A stretch of 5,086 nt of DNA from SZUA-217 sp036446835. GTDB taxonomy: Bacteria > Actinomycetota > Acidimicrobiia > Spongiisociales > ZC4RG35. A program made the translations under genes and the position numbers. Every line of letters starts with the position of its first letter. Position 1 is the stretch's first letter. Of this stretch, positions 1 through 5,086 are shown piece after piece. The notes under the pieces were generated by a model. That model worked only from the letters and a program-made list of their open reading frames with translations, was not told the DNA's origin and made no database searches. Where the stretch lies: positions 1 through 5,086 of the forward strand of contig JAZFTT010000092.1 in assembly GCA_036446835.1 (NCBI GenBank), given 5' to 3'.

Positions 1-2667
1 GAGAGCGCATCCGAGGGTCAACGCCCCAAACCGCTCACCACCCCGGAACAGGTCGCTGTTGTCGCTTCCATCCTCCAAGAAGAGGATCAGGCGGATTGGC
101 CGATTACATATCGGGGCATCCTCTCGACAGCGGCCTTCGCCTCCGAGGTGGCCGACTTCCTGATGCGATGCTCCGAGCGTCTTCTGACCCCCGCCGACCT
201 AGCTGCCCGCTCAAAGAATCGAGCTGACTGGCGCGGATTGCCCGGTCTCTACGAGCACTACCTGGCCCGTTTGCATGAGACAGCCAGAACCGACTACGGA
301 GTGCTGCTGGTGGCTGCGGTCGATCTGTTGAAGTCCGAATCTGGCCAAACACTTGCTGAACAATACCGATACGTGCTGGTAGACGAGTATCAAGACACCA
401 GCCCGGTGCAAGCAGAAATCGCCGGACTCCTAGCCCGGTCAAGCGGAAATCTCACAGTGACCGGCGACCCTTACCAGTCGATCTACTCCTTCCGGGGAGC
501 GGAGCTCCGCAATATCGCCGACTTCTCCTCGGCCCACCCGGATTCGACACGTTATGTCCTATCCCGGAGCTTCAGGGTGCCTGAGGCGATTCTGGAGTCG
601 GCGTTGCGTGTTGTCTCGCCAGGTCACCTTCCAGGAGCTGTGGGGCCGGTCGATCCGGCGCAACACGAGGGACGGTCGGAAGCATTCATCTTCGACCAGG
701 AGACGGCCGAAGCTGAGTGGATAGCCCGAGAGGTCGAGAACTCGATCAGGGTCGAGGGGATTCGCCCCTCGTCGATCGCGGTGCTGACCAGATCGAAGAG
801 AGAGCTGGTCAGCGAGTTGTCCCGGGCCCTTGGCCGAAGAAGGATCCCCCACGATCCGCCCGATAGCCGTCTGGTGGATCATCCGGCGGTTCGTCTGTTT
901 CATGATCTGGTCACCGTGGCACTCACTGGCGGAGGGCTTCCCACCACATCTGCGCTCGAGGCAGCGGACGCCGACCGGGCGATGCGGCGTGTTCTCCTGG
1001 GACCCCTTCTCGGACTCGGCCTCGGCCAGGAACGGGCGCTTCTGCGGGAGCGCCGTCGAACATGGGCCCCCTGGGCTCACGTCATTCGGCAGAAACTGAC
1101 CGATTGGCCGGGACTCGCCGATCTCATCGAGAACGCCGATTGGGCGACCACCGGCACCGCCGCCAACGGCTTCTGGCATGTCTGGACAACCCTGGATGGT
1201 ATTGCCGATCTCGTCAATGACACGAGCCGGATCGAGTGGCGTCGCGCCTGGGCCGCCTTCGCACAGGTCCTTTCGAGACAGGCCGACCGCGACCCGGATC
1301 TGAGCTTGGCCCACTTTTTCGAGTTGACCGAACAAGACGATTTCGAGGCAACTCCACTTCTCTCGCACAGACTCACCGAGGACCGGGTGACGCTGACAAC
1401 ACTGCATCAGGCAAAAGGCCTCGAGTTCGATGTCGTCTTCATTGCCAATGCCGTGGAAGGCGTATTTCCAGACCTTCGACGAAGCCGGAGAATGCTCCGA
1501 CCCGAGCTGCTCTCCCCGGAGCGAATGGTCGACCAGGGCGCCCAACACCTGTTCCAATTACAGGAGGAAATGCGTCTCGCCTACACGGCGATGACCAGAG
1601 CGCGTCTCCGAGTGGTGTGGACTGCCACCGACGCCGGCATCGATCAGGGAGAGCACCGGCCGTCTCGGTTCCTGATCGCGGCGTCAGGTATGGGTGAACT
1701 CGCCCAGCTGGGGCCGCCGAAAGAGATGATCAGAGACCCGGTAACTCTCAGCGAAGCAGAAACAGCCCTTCGCAGGGATCTCCTGGACCCGACAGCGCCT
1801 CCGGTTCGTCGTCTCGCAGCCGCGGGAGCCCTCGCCCAATCCGACGTCGGAGGTTGGGACGCCTCCTCGTTCCCCGGCGTCCCGGTGGCGGGTCCCGATT
1901 CTCCCATTCTCGGAGACACGATCCACCTCTCCCCCAGCCAGGCGGACAGCTACCAACGATGCCCCCGCCAGTATGCACTCGAACGCCGACTCCGGCTTGG
2001 CAGTGCCTCGTCTCCTTATGCCCATTTCGGCTCTCTCGTTCATGCGGCGCTCGAAAAGGCGGAAAGACCCATTATCGGGACCGGGGTTCACCATGCCGCC
2101 ATCGACCACGCCATCGAGTGTCTCGAAGACGTCTGGATAGACGCCGACTTCGGCACACCGGAGTTGAACCGGGCGTGGCTTCGCAAGGCGATAGATGCCA
2201 TAACCAAGCTATACGAGAAATGGCCTTCCAAGGATGGGGTCCCCATCGACCTCGAGAAGAAAGTCGAAGCTGTCATCGCGGGAGTGCCATGGGTTGGCGT
2301 CATCGACCGGATCGAATCCACCCAGGAGGGCCTGAGAATCGTCGACTACAAAACGTCGACCACCCCGATGACCGTCGCCGAAGCAGCCGAGTCTCTTCAA
2401 CTTGGCTTCTACAGCATCGCACTTGACGCCGGCGAAGACCACGTCGCGGAGGCCCAACTCTGGTATCCGAGAACCGGAACAAAGTCGGTCTCGACTCGCT
2501 CGCTCGACATGGAGAGCCTCGAAAAGGTGCAAGAGGAAATGGAACGGGTCACAACGGCCATTCGGTCCGAGAACTGGGCGCCCGCAGTGGGATCACCCTG
2601 TGAGAGGTGCGCCTTTCGCATGTCATGTCCGGCCTGGCCGGAAGGTAGCGGAGCCTTTCTCCCATGA
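1..2667 (+). CDS. adnA: AdnA-like ATP-dependent helicase-nuclease subunit, 5'-partial
   Basis: This is probably the AdnA subunit of the AdnAB double-strand-break resection complex: a UvrD-like 3'-5' DNA motor joined to a RecB-type nuclease. The frame is open from base 1, so the ATG at 148 is internal and the start and Walker A lie upstream. In visible-residue numbers (888 in all): motif II DEYQDT 128-133, motif III GDPYQSIYSFRG 155-166, motif IV near 188-192, motif V TLTTLHQAKGLEF 464-476, and motif VI around Y528 to R533. The nuclease domain spans about 642-877. Its catalytic set is complete: H681 in GSLVHAALE, D769 in GVIDRIE, D782-x-K784 in VDYKT, and Q800/Y804. C654 (RCPRQY) with C867, C870 and C876 (C-x2-C-x5-C) fits a 4Fe-4S cluster. 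AdnB follows with a 4-base overlap. Intact helicase motifs II-VI argue against AddB, whose motor motifs are degenerate. The family and fold are clear; the AdnA assignment rests on architecture, partner gene and remembered resemblance to actinobacterial AdnA. Confidence 0.85.
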   Translation, partial: ESASEGQRPKPLTTPEQVAVVASILQEEDQADWPITYRGILSTAAFASEVADFLMRCSERLLTPADLAARSKNRADWRGLPGLYEHYLARLHETARTDYGVLLVAAVDLLKSESGQTLAEQYRYVLVDEYQDTSPVQAEIAGLLARSSGNLTVTGDPYQSIYSFRGAELRNIADFSSAHPDSTRYVLSRSFRVPEAILESALRVVSPGHLPGAVGPVDPAQHEGRSEAFIFDQETAEAEWIAREVENSIRVEGIRPSSIAVLTRSKRELVSELSRALGRRRIPHDPPDSRLVDHPAVRLFHDLVTVALTGGGLPTTSALEAADADRAMRRVLLGPLLGLGLGQERALLRERRRTWAPWAHVIRQKLTDWPGLADLIENADWATTGTAANGFWHVWTTLDGIADLVNDTSRIEWRRAWAAFAQVLSRQADRDPDLSLAHFFELTEQDDFEATPLLSHRLTEDRVTLTTLHQAKGLEFDVVFIANAVEGVFPDLRRSRRMLRPELLSPERMVDQGAQHLFQLQEEMRLAYTAMTRARLRVVWTATDAGIDQGEHRPSRFLIAASGMGELAQLGPPKEMIRDPVTLSEAETALRRDLLDPTAPPVRRLAAAGALAQSDVGGWDASSFPGVPVAGPDSPILGDTIHLSPSQADSYQRCPRQYALERRLRLGSASSPYAHFGSLVHAALEKAERPIIGTGVHHAAIDHAIECLEDVWIDADFGTPELNRAWLRKAIDAITKLYEKWPSKDGVPIDLEKKVEAVIAGVPWVGVIDRIESTQEGLRIVDYKTSTTPMTVAEAAESLQLGFYSIALDAGEDHVAEAQLWYPRTGTKSVSTRSLDMESLEKVQEEMERVTTAIRSENWAPAVGSPCERCAFRMSCPAWPEGSGAFLP
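2650..2653 (+). promoter_or_regulatory. Ribosome-binding site of the adnB-like gene, inside the end of the adnA-like gene
   Basis: A GGAG core lies 10 bases upstream of the ATG at 2664, within the last codons of the preceding gene. It sits 19 bases from the alternative ATG at 2673, too far for good initiation, so it helps to choose the upstream start. Because the stop of the first gene (TGA 2665-2667) overlaps this start, ribosomes ending on the first gene could reinitiate here. That coupling is inferred from the geometry. Confidence 0.55.
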
Positions 2668-5086
2668 GCCGAATGACACCCTCCCCCGAACAGCAAGAGA
2701 TCCTCGACCTGGGCCTCACCACCATCCGGGTCAGGGCCGGGGCGGGCACCGGTAAGACCACGACCGTGGCAATGGTGATAGCCAACCTGATCGACAACCA
2801 TGACATCGCTCCGGAGCAGATCCTTGGGATCACTTTCACCAACAAAGCGGCAGCCGAATTGGCAGATCGAGTCCGTCAGACTCTCTCTCAGGACCTCGAC
2901 CCGGGTCGTCAGATAGAGGTTCATACCTATCACGGGTTTGCCGCGCAGATTCTGTCAGAGTTTGGCGCACTCGCCGGCGTCGACAACCGGGCCAAGATCA
3001 TCACTCCCACGTTTGGCCGACAACTGATGAGCGAGACCTTCCATCACCGCTCCTACGAAAGCCTCGACATCACCCAGCCCCGAACACTCGACAGAATCCG
3101 CCGTCTCGGCGACCGACTCGGTGACCATCTGCTCGAGGCCAGTGATGTTCTGGAAACCGCTGACGGCCACCAAGACGAGATTTGGGACTCACGCCGGGAA
3201 ATGGCCGAAACCCTCGTCCAGTTTGCAGCCGACAAGAGGCGTCTACGCGTGGTGGATTACTCCGATCTGGTGACACTCTCCACCCGGGTCGTCCAAAACC
3301 ATCCCGAGTTGGCCGCCACCATCAAGGAGAGATATCGAGCTGTCATTCTCGACGAGTACCAGGACACCAACCCGGCCCAAAGAGTGCTCTTGAGGACCAT
3401 CTTCGACTCTGGTTTCCCGGTGATCGCCGTGGGCGACGAGGATCAGACGATCTACGAGTGGCGAGGGGCGTCCGCCCAAAACTTCGAGCTCTTCCCGGAG
3501 CATTTCACCAAGGGGAATGGCGAGGCGGCAAGTCGGAAAGGACTCACTCTCAACAGACGATCCACCCAAGGGATCCTCGACGTGGCCAACGATATCCGGC
3601 TCAAGGCGAATGCCGAGGCGGACGCACTTCAAGCGGTCGATGCTGACGCCAAGGGCGACGTGGTCACCTACTGGGCAAACGACGCCATCGAGGAGGCGGA
3701 GTGGATCGCCCGCACCTTCGAAGAACTCCGCCAAAGCGGCAGTCCCTGGTCTGAGATGGCCGTTCTGTTCAGAATGAACAAGAACTTCTCCGTCGTGGTC
3801 GACGCGATGAGCCGTCACGACATACCGGTCGAAGTGGCAAACATCGGTGGACTCTTCTCCGTCGCCGAAGTCTCCGACCTCAGAGCTTGGCTGACCGCCC
3901 TGGAAGATCCCGAGGACTCCCCCGGCATCATCCAGATCCTTTTCGGCAGCCGGTTTCGGCTGGGCATGGCCGATCTCGCGCCGTTGACCCGCTGGGTCGC
4001 GGGAACCGAGAGCCATGACGACGCCGAAGATCCCGCCCCAATCACCCTGATGGAGGCCATCGAGCAATATGCGGAGATTCCTGGTCTCCGGGACGAGGCT
4101 CGCAACGCTCTGGAGCGCTTTCTGGGTGTCTACCGGGACGTGCTCATCGAAAGCCAGGGGCTGACGCTCGTTGAAACCTGTCGAACGATCCTCGACCGAA
4201 CTCGGGCATGGCAAGACATCGAGGCCTTGCCGCCAAACGCACGGCTCACCGCCCGGCTCAACGTCTACCGTCTTCTCGACCTGGCTGAGGATTGGAGCCC
4301 GCTTCGGGGCAGACCTTCGGTCGGAGCATTTCTCGACTATCTGAAAGCGATGGAATCCGAACCCGCCGAGGAACTCGACGCGGCCCATCTCTCGGGCGAA
4401 GAGGCAGTGACCCTCGTCACCGTGCATCGTGCCAAAGGACTCGAGTGGGAGAATGTCGCAATCCCTGCTGTCACCAAAGGCAACTTCCCCAGCCGCTCCC
4501 AGCAGTATTCTGACCCAATCCGCTTCGCGGAGCATGTCCCGGTCTCAATGCGGATCGACACGATCATGGACGACCTGCCAGACGAAGAGGACGAGCGAGC
4601 GGACTATCTCCGTGCCCAACACAGGAGGCAGGAGTGGAGGGTCGCCTACGTGGCCGTCACCAGGGCCAAGAAACGTCTTTTTGTCTCTGGAGCACACTGG
4701 TACGGACTGCCGGAGCCATCAAAGAAACCCAAAGAGCCGTCGGAGTTGTTCGCGATCGTCGAGAACCATGCCGTGAGCCGAAGCGCCGGCCATGCCGAAC
4801 TTGGCGAGCGACCTGGCGTTCTCAGATCCCCCGATCGAGAAACCAGTCCGGATCCCTTATTCCGAGACGGATGGGAGGCAGGGCTTCGGGCCGCGATCGA
4901 CAATCCTGTGGCGATGGGGGAAATTGCCGAAGCGAGCGGAGTCGGAGACGAGTATGAGCGAATCGTGGCCGACATCAACCAGCGACTCTTCAATCTCGCC
5001 GCGCCCGCGTCAGATGAGACCGTCGACGATCACGACACGGTCTCCGTCACCGGTCTGGTGACATACGCACAATGTCCGAAGAGGTT
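2664..5086 (+). CDS. adnB: AdnB-like ATP-dependent helicase-nuclease subunit, 3'-partial
   Basis: This is probably the AdnB subunit, partner of the upstream AdnA; in mycobacteria both subunits carry a motor and a nuclease. The frame runs from ATG 2664 to the window end without a stop (807 full codons). Motifs by residue: Q-motif Gln10, Walker A AGAGTGKTT 25-33, Ia TFTNKAAAE 57-65, Ib HTYHGFA 87-93, II DEYQDT 230-235, III GDEDQTIYEWRGA 257-269, IV LNRRS 296-300, V TLVTVHRAKGLEW 583-595, VI YVAVTRAKKRL 662-672. Walker A, the DE box and the motif VI arginine R667 are all present, so the motor should be active. A linker of about 120 residues leads to VTGLVTYAQCPKR (795-807), which resembles the first helix of a RecB-family nuclease; the rest lies beyond the window. 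ATG 2664 is preferred over ATG 2673 because a GGAG stands 10 bases before it and it gives the ATGA overlap. UvrD/PcrA alone is less likely, given the nuclease onset and the gene pair. Confidence 0.85.
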   Translation, partial: MSRMTPSPEQQEILDLGLTTIRVRAGAGTGKTTTVAMVIANLIDNHDIAPEQILGITFTNKAAAELADRVRQTLSQDLDPGRQIEVHTYHGFAAQILSEFGALAGVDNRAKIITPTFGRQLMSETFHHRSYESLDITQPRTLDRIRRLGDRLGDHLLEASDVLETADGHQDEIWDSRREMAETLVQFAADKRRLRVVDYSDLVTLSTRVVQNHPELAATIKERYRAVILDEYQDTNPAQRVLLRTIFDSGFPVIAVGDEDQTIYEWRGASAQNFELFPEHFTKGNGEAASRKGLTLNRRSTQGILDVANDIRLKANAEADALQAVDADAKGDVVTYWANDAIEEAEWIARTFEELRQSGSPWSEMAVLFRMNKNFSVVVDAMSRHDIPVEVANIGGLFSVAEVSDLRAWLTALEDPEDSPGIIQILFGSRFRLGMADLAPLTRWVAGTESHDDAEDPAPITLMEAIEQYAEIPGLRDEARNALERFLGVYRDVLIESQGLTLVETCRTILDRTRAWQDIEALPPNARLTARLNVYRLLDLAEDWSPLRGRPSVGAFLDYLKAMESEPAEELDAAHLSGEEAVTLVTVHRAKGLEWENVAIPAVTKGNFPSRSQQYSDPIRFAEHVPVSMRIDTIMDDLPDEEDERADYLRAQHRRQEWRVAYVAVTRAKKRLFVSGAHWYGLPEPSKKPKEPSELFAIVENHAVSRSAGHAELGERPGVLRSPDRETSPDPLFRDGWEAGLRAAIDNPVAMGEIAEASGVGDEYERIVADINQRLFNLAAPASDETVDDHDTVSVTGLVTYAQCPKR

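Noticed and set aside
559..1557. A 332-codon antisense open frame inside the first gene.
   Set aside because: It is opposite a conserved motor region, and its product is low in recognisable structure and rich in Gly/Arg/Pro, as shadow frames are.
1854..2426. A 190-codon + strand frame overlapping the nuclease domain.
   Set aside because: It is an out-of-frame shadow of the Fe-S nuclease domain, very rich in Arg, Pro and His, with no supporting start signal.
1921..2640. A Cas4 or other CRISPR-linked nuclease, suggested by the C...C-x2-C-x5-C pattern.
   Set aside because: The domain is fused in frame to a helicase with motifs II to VI. No repeat-spacer array or other cas gene is present. The same pattern is known in AddB- and AdnA-type nucleases.
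148..2667. Treating the ATG at 148 as the start of the first gene.
   Set aside because: The same frame is open from base 1 and the 49 upstream codons read as helicase sequence (for example PLTTPEQ and WPITYRGIL). Without a Walker A the protein could not be a complete motor, so the gene is truncated by the window edge.
3243..4535. A 430-codon antisense open frame inside the second gene.
   Set aside because: It lies opposite conserved helicase sequence covering motifs II to V. Its translation shows no recognisable domain. Long antisense frames are expected in GC-rich genes with GC-biased third positions.
2673..5086. Alternative start of the second gene at the second ATG (residue 4, MTPSPEQ).
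   Set aside because: The GGAG would be 19 bases away, and the ATG at 2664 has good spacing and the ATGA overlap. The difference is only three residues and cannot be fully excluded.
1..5086. AddAB or RecBCD rather than AdnAB.
   Set aside because: AddB has a degenerate motor, but both visible proteins keep their motor motifs. RecBCD has a single nuclease and a RecC-like scaffold gene, neither of which fits here. Chi-dependent regulation therefore need not be assumed.

Overview
The window is entirely coding. It holds two large, head-to-tail, co-oriented genes on the + strand, each cut by a window edge. Both encode superfamily 1A (UvrD-like) DNA helicases fused to a C-terminal RecB-family (PD-(D/E)XK) nuclease. 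The pair has the architecture and gene order of AdnA and AdnB, the heterodimeric motor-nuclease that resects DNA double-strand breaks in actinobacteria. That role is taken by RecBCD in Escherichia coli and by AddAB in Bacillus.

Layout: positions 1-2667 carry the 3' part of an adnA-like gene (888 codons visible, start and Walker A upstream of the window). It shows helicase motifs II to VI, then a complete nuclease domain with the four cysteines expected of a 4Fe-4S cluster. Positions 2664-5086 carry an adnB-like gene that overlaps the first by the four bases ATGA. Its reading frame stays open to the last base (807 complete codons visible). It shows all helicase motifs from the Q-motif and Walker A to motif VI. 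The window ends just as its nuclease domain begins, at a Tyr-x-x-Cys-Pro-x-Arg motif.

Organism: the sequence is GC-rich, with GC-biased third positions and Arg/Asp/Glu/Ala-rich proteins, and it carries an AdnAB-type pair. Together these point to Actinomycetota. A few TTA and ATA codons argue against an extremely GC-rich lineage such as Streptomyces. A non-mycobacterial group such as Acidimicrobiia is plausible, but that is inference only.

Working together: the overlap implies a polycistronic message and coupled, near-equimolar synthesis of two obligate partners. Each brings a motor and a nuclease to act on broken double-stranded ends and prepare them for recombination. I found no RNA gene, mobile element, CRISPR array, promoter or terminator. 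The only non-coding signal supported is the ribosome-binding site of the second gene, and it lies inside the first gene. Apart from the cysteine at the start of the second nuclease domain, this looks like ordinary core-genome DNA repair rather than an undescribed system.
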